Shown in pieces: positions 7,384-12,387 of a stretch of DNA of 12,387 bases. Position 1 is the first letter of the stretch, and every line of letters starts with the position of its first letter. The notes under the pieces were generated by a model, which had not been told where the DNA came from, did not search any database, and worked only from the letters and a program-made list of their open reading frames with translations. Location: contig JBAXPW010000039.1 in the NCBI GenBank assembly GCA_037132015.1, positions 1 through 12,387 of the forward strand, read 5' to 3'. Source of the stretch: JBAXPW01 sp037132015 (GTDB lineage Bacteria; Patescibacteriota; Microgenomatia; UBA1406; GWC2-37-13). The translations under genes were made by a program, and so were the position numbers.

Positions 7384-8979
7384 ATGTCAATTAAAGATAT
7401 CACACAATATTTTATTTCAGATATATATAGACCAGTGCAGGATGGAAATGTCATATATTATGAAGTTCCATCGGATCAGATAGTTGAAGTATGTCAGAAA
7501 CTATATCATGAAAAAGGAGTATATTTGCGACATATTACAGCAACTGATGAACAGGAAAACAAAAATGCATTTTCGATATATTATATTTTTAGTTTTCCAA
7601 AAGAGGATTGTTATTTAGTACCATATATCAACCTAATAGATACAAAAGAATTTCCGTCATTATCAAATCTGATACACGAATCTACATATTATGAGCGTGA
7701 AATATATACGTTTTTTGGACTTACTCCTCTTGGTCATACCGCATTACAACCAATTATTCTTCATGCAAATTGGCCAAAAAAAATCCATCCACTTCTTAAG
7801 GATTATAAATGGAATCATAGACCTGAAACATCGAAGGAAGGGGCTGGAATGGAATATATTTTTCAAGAAGTTCAAGGAGACGGTATTTATGAAATTCCTG
7901 TTGGGCCTGTTCATGCAGGTATTATCGAACCGGGGCATTTCCGTTTTAGTGTAGCAGGTGAAGAGATAGTTAATCTTGAACCGATGTTGGGATATGTACA
8001 TAAAGGATCTGAAAAATTATTTGAGATTCTTCCACTAGATAAAAAAATTAAATTGTCGGAACGAATTTCTGGTGATAGTTCGTTTAGTCATTCATTGGCT
8101 TTTTGTCAGGCTGTTGAATCATTAACTGAACAAAATGTGCAGATTCCTGAGCGAGCAAAATTCTTACGTGTTGTGTATGCAGAGCTTGAACGAATTGCAA
8201 ATCACGTAAATGATATTGGTTTTATTATGAATGATACGGGGTATAGTTTTGGAGGAAGCAATGGTACACGACTTCGAGAAATCATCATGTCCCTCAATGA
8301 GGAACTTACAGGAAGTCGATTTTTACGAGGTGTCAATACTATAGGTGGAGTTACAAAAGATATAGTACCTGAAAAGGTTAAAAATATTGTTGCAATAATC
8401 CAAGAATTTAAAAAGGACTTTAAAGAGATTATATATATCTGCGATAATAATGAATCAGTAACTAATCGTCTCAAAGGTACTGGTGTTCTTGAAAAAGAGA
8501 TTGCTTCTGATCACGGAGTTGTTGGTGTTCCAGCACGTGCAAGTGGGTTGCCAATAGATATTCGTTTTGATCATCCTTATGCTGGATATCGTGATATTAC
8601 GTTTGAAAAAGCTTCTCATACTGATTGTGATGTGTATGCTCGATATCAAATTAGAGTGCAAGAAGTGCTTTCTTCATTACATATCATTCAAGAAACACTA
8701 CATAAAATGCCAAGTGGAAGTATTATTGCAAAATCTATTTCTTCAGATGTTCGTCTAAAAAAGTCTTCTAAAGCAATTAGCATGGTAGAGGGATGGAGAG
8801 GGGATATATTGTATTTTGTCATGACTGATTCCAAAGGGAATGTAAGTCGCGTTGCGGTACGTGATCCGTCATTCCTAAATTGGCCAGCAGTACCATATGC
8901 AGTCATGGGTAATATAGTTCCCGATTTTCCTTTAATAAATAAGAGCTTCAATCTTTCCTATTCGGGGAATGACAGGTAA
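7384..8979 (+). CDS. hyfG: NuoC-NuoD fusion / HyfG-like large subunit lacking all NiFe ligands
   Basis: A 531-residue fusion of a NuoC-like domain (about 20-145; YEREIYTFFGL near 103-113, then HANWP and PLLKDY) and a NuoD/[NiFe] large-subunit domain (about 170-520), the HyfG/HycE layout. The large-subunit domain begins with GPVHAGIIEPGHFRF (174-188) and LGYVHKGSEK (202-211). The L1 motif, normally ERVCGIC, is ERISGDS here, so S229 and S232 replace the two cysteines. The L2 motif, normally DPCxxC, is DPSFLN (494-499), so S496 and N499 replace the other two. No Ni-Fe centre can be bound in the known way. The protein continues 32 residues past L2, so there is no obvious need for the C-terminal cleavage used in hydrogenase maturation. 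Relatives without NiFe ligands are known as Ehr complexes; quinone use, as in NuoD, is not supported by any motif I can see. It starts five bases after hyfF, without a Shine-Dalgarno sequence. Confidence 0.93.
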   Translation: MSIKDITQYFISDIYRPVQDGNVIYYEVPSDQIVEVCQKLYHEKGVYLRHITATDEQENKNAFSIYYIFSFPKEDCYLVPYINLIDTKEFPSLSNLIHESTYYEREIYTFFGLTPLGHTALQPIILHANWPKKIHPLLKDYKWNHRPETSKEGAGMEYIFQEVQGDGIYEIPVGPVHAGIIEPGHFRFSVAGEEIVNLEPMLGYVHKGSEKLFEILPLDKKIKLSERISGDSSFSHSLAFCQAVESLTEQNVQIPERAKFLRVVYAELERIANHVNDIGFIMNDTGYSFGGSNGTRLREIIMSLNEELTGSRFLRGVNTIGGVTKDIVPEKVKNIVAIIQEFKKDFKEIIYICDNNESVTNRLKGTGVLEKEIASDHGVVGVPARASGLPIDIRFDHPYAGYRDITFEKASHTDCDVYARYQIRVQEVLSSLHIIQETLHKMPSGSIIAKSISSDVRLKKSSKAISMVEGWRGDILYFVMTDSKGNVSRVAVRDPSFLNWPAVPYAVMGNIVPDFPLINKSFNLSYSGNDR

Positions 8980-9131
8980 AAAGGGAAGGAGTTATAAAGT
9001 CCAAAATGCAAACGTGTTGTCATTTGTGATTTCACATACTCCATAAAAACTATAGAGACGTTGACCATCGGCATATAGTAAATGATATTTATTTTATTTG
9101 AATAAAAATACTATATAAATTATTAAATAGC
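8980..9131. other. convergent intergenic region with possible gene remnant
   Basis: A 152-bp stretch between convergent genes. No GC-rich hairpin with a T-run is visible, so no terminator is called. A small hairpin TGTGA-TT-TCACA lies near 9026-9037. On the minus strand a frame ending at TAA (8992-8994) reads back to about 9090 with a protein-like composition (ADGQRLYSFYGVCEITNDN and following residues) but no start codon. It may be the decayed end of a gene or chance. Confidence 0.3.
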
Positions 9132-9946
9132 TTATAATAGTGATTGATCCACGAGTATCCTTAATTGTTGGGGTTTGCCATTATGAAATAATTCTCTTGA
9201 TGCTAATAAGGGGAGATCTACTAATGTGTGTAAGGTATACCCTCCAGTAGTTGTTGTAAATGATGCATCTATGAGTAAATTCTCAGCTGAAGGAGGAAGA
9301 TAAAAATTTGTGGATGCATTCCATTCAAAACCTGTTGCAGTGTGTTGTTCATTTTTGACATTATAAAATCCAGCATACATAATTCTCTGTAAATATGCAT
9401 TATATGGTATGGTTGATTATCAATTGAGCTATGTTCTGTTAGTTGACGTTGATGAGATAGTTTCCAAAGTCCGCAACTTGTGGGCTCATTGTTAGTTTTT
9501 GTTGGTGGATTTTCTTTAGCATGCCCATGTAGGTTTGGATGAATTTTGAACTTCCTGAATCGCTTTGCAGCTCTGATATGGTCTATAACATTAGTTCTCT
9601 GTCTACCTTGTTGACGAGCCTCTTCTTTTGCTAGTGAAAGAATTCCACCCATGGTATGCATGGCTCGTCCTTCTGACATTGCTTGTTTAATGAGTGCACC
9701 GTCATACTCATCTGTTATTTGTCTTTCATCCATACATAAAGATTCAATTTGACCAGAAAGTGGTCGAAATATTGGTGTTCTATTGTTTAGTCTGGTATCT
9801 ATTGAAATAAGATCAACTTTAATGCCATATCGTTCTCCTAGCCTTACTACATATTGCACGAAGCGGGCTGGATCAAATCCTTCAGTGCTGTGTACTGCAC
9901 GTTCTCGTTCAGCAGGATGATGAGGAATGTGTTCGTGTCGTGTCAT
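9132..9946 (-). pseudogene. frameshifted C-x-D-x-R protein, possible beta-carbonic-anhydrase-like
   Basis: Two overlapping frames (ATG at 9946; and the frame ending at 9132) join into one gene if one copy of a tandem 5-bp repeat (CCATA twice on the coding strand, plus 9403-9412) is removed; the result is exactly 269 codons plus stop. The frame otherwise ends in an out-of-frame tail. Motifs in the restored protein: C71-x-D73-x-R75, MGG and EEAR (99-111), H140-G-H142, then T156-S-C158-G, and later an AG...QH segment (about 191-201). Cys-x-Asp-x-Arg plus a later His and Cys-Gly is the order of zinc ligands in beta-carbonic anhydrases, but spacing and the rest of the sequence are not typical, so the enzyme call is tentative. 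The N-terminus is His-rich. Base composition looks less AT-rich than the hydrogenase-like genes. It is divergent from a gene with a similar motif order. The frameshift may be a true mutation, a reversible slippage or an assembly error. Confidence 0.6.
9403..9412 (-). repeat. tandem 5-bp duplication (CCATA)2 at the frameshift
   Basis: On the coding (minus) strand the sequence reads CAA-CCATA-CCATA-TAATG. Two exact 5-bp copies sit precisely where the upstream frame must be left to enter the downstream one. Deleting one copy gives D-N-Q-P-Y-N-A-Y-L-Q across the junction and restores a single frame. This is the simplest explanation of the two overlapping reading frames. Confidence 0.7.
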
Positions 9947-9963
9947 GTGTGTATTCTAAAATA

Positions 9964-9980
9964 TGTCAGGTTTGTGTCAG
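9964..9980 (-). promoter_or_regulatory. CTGACA-N5-CTGACA direct repeat, second copy of the operon box
   Basis: On the minus strand CTGACA (9980-9975) and CTGACA (9969-9964) are separated by five bases, the same hexamer, orientation relative to the gene and 11-bp period as in front of the hydrogenase-like operon (1661-1677). Here the repeat lies downstream of the -10-like box at 9994-9989, between it and the ATG at 9946, so binding would be expected to block rather than activate that promoter, unless another promoter is used. Confidence 0.45.
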
Positions 9981-9988
9981 AATTGATT

Positions 9989-9994
9989 ATTATA
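9989..9994 (-). promoter_or_regulatory. putative -10 box for the frameshifted gene
   Basis: A consensus TATAAT read on the minus strand, about 43 bases before the ATG at 9946. The hexamer at the expected -35 distance (GATATT, 16-bp spacer) is poor, so the promoter is either weak or needs an activator, or the box is chance in AT-rich DNA. Confidence 0.35.
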
Positions 9995-10114
9995 TACAAA
10001 AAAAATGTTAAATATCAAATAAAATAAAAATAAATATTAGATTATAGTAACACAATAATATATTATTTATTAAAAACTAATAAAAATACTATGTACTATA
10101 TTTATTTGCTCAGG

Positions 10115-10143
10115 TTGTAAAAATAATTAATATATTGCATAAT
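10115..10143 (+). promoter_or_regulatory. promoter giving a leaderless mRNA
   Basis: TTGTAA (10115-10120), a 17-bp spacer and CATAAT (10138-10143). The start codon at 10151 is seven bases after the -10 box, which is where transcription itself should begin, so the mRNA is probably leaderless. Confidence 0.5.
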
Positions 10144-10150
10144 ATCGGGT

Positions 10151-10903
10151 ATGCAAAACGTATTATTGAGAAAAGAGCAAATAGCGGAGCTAATCACAGA
10201 AAATAAATATGAAATAGATCAGAAAAATAAATTTCGATCGAGATGTATTGATGGACGATATGTTCAACATGAGAATTTACCCGCACTTGCAATACCGGGA
10301 GGAGATTATGGACAACTCGCCATTATTTTAAGCACTGCACGAACATATGGATTTGATGTTGATCTAAAAAAAACTATAATAGCGTTACAAGAAATTGTCG
10401 GAGGTCTGAATAATATAGAAACTTGTTCAGATTGTATGTGTATTCAGCAGATCATAGCTCACCCTGAAATTTATAATATCTTAAAGGAAGATTTTGATGA
10501 CATAACTTCATTACTTGAAACAATTCAAGATGCAGGTGCAAAAAAGCATATATTACAGGGAGAGCATCGTGAAGGCGCGATATTACTTTTGGAAGGGGAT
10601 TATGGTGTGTATCCTCAATACTCAATGCATACAGATATTGGAGTGATGACAGCCCAAACTTATATATATCATCAATCTCTTGCAAAAGAGCGAACCAAAG
10701 AAATAGCAAAAAAACTCATAGAGTTAAATGCTGTACAGCTCTCTGATTCGGTTGATGTGGAATATTTATATACAGCATTTTCTGAGACGATGGAAGATCT
10801 TCTGTTTGAAACGCTTAAAAACGTTGCGAAGGCAACTCCTATATTTCGCATTAACTTCAAAAGTGATGGAAGTTATATCATGGATGATTTAGGATTTGCA
10901 TAA
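10151..10903 (+). CDS. C-x-D-G-R protein with Cys cluster, possible beta-carbonic-anhydrase-like
   Basis: A 250-residue soluble protein of no family I can name with certainty. Visible features: R31-C32-I-D34-G-R36, then A47-I-P-G-G-D-Y-G (47-54) and a helix ending in STAR-TYG (61-67), then T91-C-S-D-C-M-C97, an AG near 128-129, and GEHREGAILLLEGD (137-150). The order C-x-D-x-R, GG, Cys-rich segment, AG...(E/Q)H is shared with the divergent frameshifted gene, suggesting the two are distant homologues. C-x-D-x-R followed by a His/Cys metal site is typical of beta-carbonic anhydrases, but the usual H-x-x-C pair is replaced here by C92/C95/C97, so catalysis is uncertain and another zinc protein is possible. 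No signal peptide or membrane segment. The ATG at 10151 lies seven bases after a -10 box and has no Shine-Dalgarno sequence. Confidence 0.8.
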   Translation: MQNVLLRKEQIAELITENKYEIDQKNKFRSRCIDGRYVQHENLPALAIPGGDYGQLAIILSTARTYGFDVDLKKTIIALQEIVGGLNNIETCSDCMCIQQIIAHPEIYNILKEDFDDITSLLETIQDAGAKKHILQGEHREGAILLLEGDYGVYPQYSMHTDIGVMTAQTYIYHQSLAKERTKEIAKKLIELNAVQLSDSVDVEYLYTAFSETMEDLLFETLKNVAKATPIFRINFKSDGSYIMDDLGFA

Positions 10904-11000
10904 AACATCTGCGCATATCTGTTTTTATTTCTTTTATATCTCTCTTGAGAGGTAGAATTTCTTCTTGGATAATGTGATTAATATCATCTTTTATTATCAT
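10878..11000 (-). CDS. doubtful 40-codon convergent ORF, coiled-coil-like
   Basis: On the minus strand an ATG at 11000-10998 opens a 40-residue frame (IIKDDINHIIQEEILPLKRD and on) with a charged heptad-like pattern resembling the coiled-coil segments of short bacterial hypotheticals. It overlaps the end of the C-x-D-G-R gene by 26 bases and its start lies inside a palindrome. It may be a small gene, a decayed fragment or chance. Confidence 0.2.
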   Translation of the reverse strand: MIIKDDINHIIQEEILPLKRDIKEIKTDMRRCFMQILNHP

Positions 11001-11014
11001 ATGGAGATATGATA
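10995..11014. promoter_or_regulatory. palindrome upstream of dut, candidate operator
   Basis: TATCATATGGAGATATGATA consists of two perfect 8-bp arms around GGAG. It overlaps the place where the -35 box of the dut promoter should be, about 19 bp before the -10 box, so it could be an operator for a repressor. The 8-4-8 layout matches that of the palindrome at 1643-1662, though the arms differ. Confidence 0.4.
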
Positions 11015-11032
11015 TTATTCTTCTATTATAAG

Positions 11033-11038
11033 TATAAT
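11033..11038 (+). promoter_or_regulatory. -10 box for leaderless dut mRNA
   Basis: TATAAT ends five bases before the dut ATG at 11044, so transcription should start on or next to the start codon. No strong -35 hexamer is present at the expected distance, where the palindrome lies instead. Confidence 0.5.
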
Positions 11039-11043
11039 AACGA

Positions 11044-11475
11044 ATGAATATCAAAATCAAATACATAGACACTACATTACCAGCCTCAACTTATCAGACA
11101 GAAGGTTCTGTTGCTATAGACTTGTATGCACGGGTTGATACTGTTCTGAAACCAAGAACACCAACATTGATCCCTTTGAATGTAGTGATAAAATGTCCCA
11201 AAGATCATTTTTTTCTTATTACCGTACGCAGTTCGACAGCCTTCAAAAAGGGCTTCACAACAGCCAATGGTATAGGTGTGCTTGATCAGGACTATTGTGG
11301 TGATAATGATGAAGCATTACTTTTAGCTTTTAATTTTACTGACAATGAAATTACTGTAAAGCGTGGTGATCGCATAGCTCAAGGGATCTTTGTGAAGATC
11401 TCAAGGCCCCAGAAGTTTGATGTCGTTGTATCAATGAATGAAAAAGATAGAGGTGGCGTTGGATCAACAGGATAA
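11044..11475 (+). CDS. dut: dUTPase (deoxyuridine 5'-triphosphate nucleotidohydrolase)
   Basis: A 143-residue trimeric-type dUTPase, which hydrolyses dUTP to dUMP and pyrophosphate in the cytoplasm, keeping uracil out of DNA and feeding thymidylate synthesis. All five family motifs are visible in order: motif 1 AIDLYA (24-29), motif 2 VRSSTAFKKG (about 61-70), motif 3 GIGVLDQDYCGD (76-87) with the catalytic Asp and the uracil-binding Tyr, motif 4 RGDRIAQGIF (106-115), and motif 5 DRGGVGSTG at the C-terminus, the flexible arm that closes over the substrate. The usual Arg after Tyr in motif 3 (YRG) is Cys here, and the usual Phe of motif 5 (GFGSTG) is Val (GVGSTG), a change at the residue that normally stacks on the base. 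The length is typical. Translation is probably leaderless. Confidence 0.93.
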   Translation: MNIKIKYIDTTLPASTYQTEGSVAIDLYARVDTVLKPRTPTLIPLNVVIKCPKDHFFLITVRSSTAFKKGFTTANGIGVLDQDYCGDNDEALLLAFNFTDNEITVKRGDRIAQGIFVKISRPQKFDVVVSMNEKDRGGVGSTG

Positions 11476-11487
11476 GGACATATTGGC

Positions 11488-11515
11488 TTGACAAAAAGCA
11501 TATTGCAACTATATG
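11488..11515 (+). promoter_or_regulatory. promoter-like TTGACA box after dut
   Basis: A perfect TTGACA (11488-11493) followed after 16 bp by TATATG (11510-11515). The -10 position overlaps the ATG of the small ORF at 11513, so this promoter would either serve an alternative downstream start or is not used as drawn. A perfect -35 hexamer directly after a gene end is nevertheless notable. Confidence 0.3.
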
Positions 11516-11665
11516 CAAACACAAACAGTTACTATATGTGAAGTATTGCGTGAATTCACCAAATTATTTGAAGAAGTTAATGAAATACACTATCACCAAT
11601 TGCTAATCGAGCCTATAACCTCTGAAGTTATGCTCACTGCAACTGAGTTATTTCATCCAACTTAA
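11513..11665 (+). CDS. 50-residue small ORF, Phd/YefM antitoxin-like
   Basis: A short frame, ATG to TAA, encoding 50 residues. The segment TVTICEVLREFTKLFEEVNE (5-24) followed by QLLIEP and SEVML resembles the N-terminal DNA-binding fold of Phd/YefM antitoxins, in which a helix of the type EVLREFxxLFEEV is followed by a beta strand stating what the protein permits or binds. The C-terminal toxin-binding part is absent, and no toxin gene follows, so this may be a solitary regulator, an antitoxin remnant or a chance frame. The composition is protein-like, which argues against chance. Confidence 0.4.
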   Translation: MQTQTVTICEVLREFTKLFEEVNEIHYHQLLIEPITSEVMLTATELFHPT

Positions 11666-11781
11666 GGGAAAAACAATACTTTTTTGATGTCATAGTGCTT
11701 ACAATTGTAAAACAACTAAAAACCCATGCTATATTTTCGTTTGATAGATGGTTTCTAACCAAGAAATTAAATTGGTAAAAG
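11666..11781 (+). promoter_or_regulatory. leader and promoter region of the Nudix gene
   Basis: Contains the 12-bp palindrome TTACAATTGTAA (11699-11710) and an extended -10 element TGCTATATT (11727-11735). A TTGTAA that forms the right half of the palindrome could act as -35 at a long 19-bp spacing; the extended -10 may not need it. Predicted start near 11742, giving a leader of about 40 bases. A regulator bound at the palindrome would cover the -35 region. Confidence 0.4.
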
Positions 11782-12303
11782 ATGTTTTTTAGTGTCATCA
11801 CGTATATGTATAATCATATTCCAAAGTGGACTGTAATATTTTTATTGGACAACATAGTTCCTACAAAAATAATACTTCTAAAACGAGCTCCTACGAAGAA
11901 ATTTGCCCCCAATTATTACACAGGTATCGGAGGAAAAGTAGAGGATGGTGAAACAGTTATTCAAGGAGCGTACCGTGAACTTAAAGAAGAGACAGGATTA
12001 AACAAAATACATCTCACAGAATTTGCTCACGCAATTGTCAATAATCAACGGTTTCTAGGATATTTTGTTGGTGTATATCAAAAAGATGATGTACCAATAT
12101 GTAATGAAGGAATTTTAGAATGGGTTTCTGTCGATAAACTATTTGAAAAACAAATAATTCCCACAACAGGTGAAGTGGTAAAAATGTGGAAAAAAAGACA
12201 ATTTCAAACTGATAAACAATTTTCAGTATTGATGCATGGTATTCCAATAGAAGGAGTTACAAAGGATATAATAATTGATAAAGTTATAGAATTTATTACC
12301 TAA
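11782..12303 (+). CDS. Nudix hydrolase (MutT-like)
   Basis: A 173-residue Nudix protein. The Nudix box is perfect: G51-x5-E57-x7-R65-E-L-x-E-E-x-G-L73 (in GGKVEDGETV through ELKEETGL), supplying the Mg2+-binding glutamates. Before it, KIILLKRAPTKKFAPNYYTGIGG (about 29-51) is the usual strand and loop leading into the box, and EWVSVDKL (113-120) the strand after it. Such enzymes hydrolyse nucleoside diphosphate-linked substrates; MutT-type cleaning of oxidised dNTPs is plausible beside a dUTPase, but substrate choice cannot be read from the box. The C-terminal 40 residues beyond the core are less familiar. The ATG at 11782 is used; an ATG at 11806 (MYNHIPKWTV) starts nearer to the usual family N-terminus and could be the true start. 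Confidence 0.9.
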   Translation: MFFSVITYMYNHIPKWTVIFLLDNIVPTKIILLKRAPTKKFAPNYYTGIGGKVEDGETVIQGAYRELKEETGLNKIHLTEFAHAIVNNQRFLGYFVGVYQKDDVPICNEGILEWVSVDKLFEKQIIPTTGEVVKMWKKRQFQTDKQFSVLMHGIPIEGVTKDIIIDKVIEFIT

Positions 12304-12387
12304 AATACTCATATAAGAATTATTTATAATTATTTTAACTATATTTTTTTATTTACCAAAATATTTACAAAATACAGTCTTAAATTA
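12304..12387. other. AT-rich end of window
   Basis: 84 bases of AT-rich DNA after the Nudix stop. No reading frame, terminator-like hairpin or repeat that I can support. Confidence 0.6.

Larger units (their letters stand above)
9947..10150. other. AT-rich divergent intergenic region
   Basis: A 204-bp region between the two C-x-D-x-R genes. It contains promoter-like elements for both directions and a CTGACA direct repeat (listed separately). The middle (about 10000-10110) is almost pure A/T with no gene, RNA or clear inverted repeat that I can support. Confidence 0.6.

Noticed and set aside
7744..8001. Minus-strand frames inside hyfG and similar frames inside the other large genes
   Set aside because: They lie entirely antisense to strongly conserved genes, carry no motifs and are expected by chance.
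1786..8979. An active group 4 [NiFe] hydrogenase or formate hydrogenlyase
   Set aside because: The gene set fits by architecture, but every NiFe and small-subunit cluster ligand is replaced, and no ferredoxin-like or maturation gene is present.
1786..8979. A reduced respiratory Complex I using quinone
   Set aside because: Sequence signatures (GPVHAGIIEPGHF, HyfB/E/F classes) are of the hydrogenase-related branch, there is no NuoA/J, NuoE/F/G or NuoI, and the N2 cluster ligands are missing.
9132..9380. A separate 82-codon gene starting at 9380
   Set aside because: Its sequence continues upstream of that ATG and joins the 9946 frame when one CCATA copy is removed, so it is better read as the 3' part of one frameshifted gene.
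1..12387. CRISPR array, tRNA, rRNA, insertion sequence or transposase
   Set aside because: No regularly spaced repeats, cloverleaf, rRNA-like sequence, transposase motif or terminal inverted repeats were seen.

Overview
The window is AT-rich DNA from a bacterium using the standard code: TGA ends the first gene of the main operon, so TGA is not a sense codon here. Compact genes, tightly packed or overlapping operon junctions, very few Shine-Dalgarno sequences and several promoters whose -10 box sits directly in front of an ATG would fit a small-genome lineage such as Patescibacteria/CPR. That placement is an inference, not something the sequence proves.

Layout. Bases 1-1587 (minus strand) hold a GT4-type glycosyltransferase followed by a small membrane protein. 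Bases 1588-1785 are a divergent regulatory region with a palindrome, a CTGACA-N5-CTGACA direct repeat and a good sigma70-type promoter. Bases 1786-8979 (plus strand) are a six-gene operon in the order small subunit (NuoB/HyfI-like), HyfB, HyfC, HyfE, HyfF, and a NuoC-NuoD/HyfG-like fusion. Bases 9132-9946 (minus) hold a frameshifted gene, and 10151-10903 (plus) a divergent gene; both proteins carry a C-x-D-x-R motif and may be distant homologues with a beta-carbonic-anhydrase-like metal site. Bases 11044-12303 (plus) hold a dUTPase, a 50-codon antitoxin-like small ORF and a Nudix hydrolase.

The centre of interest is the six-gene operon. By architecture it is a group 4 [NiFe] hydrogenase / formate hydrogenlyase / Complex I relative, with a membrane arm whose key Lys and Glu residues are largely kept. 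All four nickel-ligand cysteines of the large subunit are replaced (Ser, Ser, Ser, Asn), and all four cluster-ligand cysteines of the small subunit are replaced (Thr, Glu, Asp, Asp). No ferredoxin-like subunit and no hydrogenase maturation gene is present. The complex therefore appears to have no redox centre, yet every subunit is an intact, well-conserved reading frame. It resembles the energy-converting-hydrogenase-related (Ehr) complexes, which are known to lack NiFe ligands, and carries the loss through to the small subunit.

A second link emerges from the non-coding DNA. The same CTGACA-N5-CTGACA repeat (11-bp period, the geometry of PhoB/OmpR-family response-regulator boxes) lies in front of the operon and in front of the frameshifted C-x-D-x-R gene. 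This suggests shared control and prompts the hypothesis, untested, that the redox-free ion-translocating complex works with carbonic-anhydrase-like proteins, by loose analogy to DAB-type inorganic carbon pumps. The dUTPase and Nudix genes look like ordinary nucleotide-pool housekeeping.
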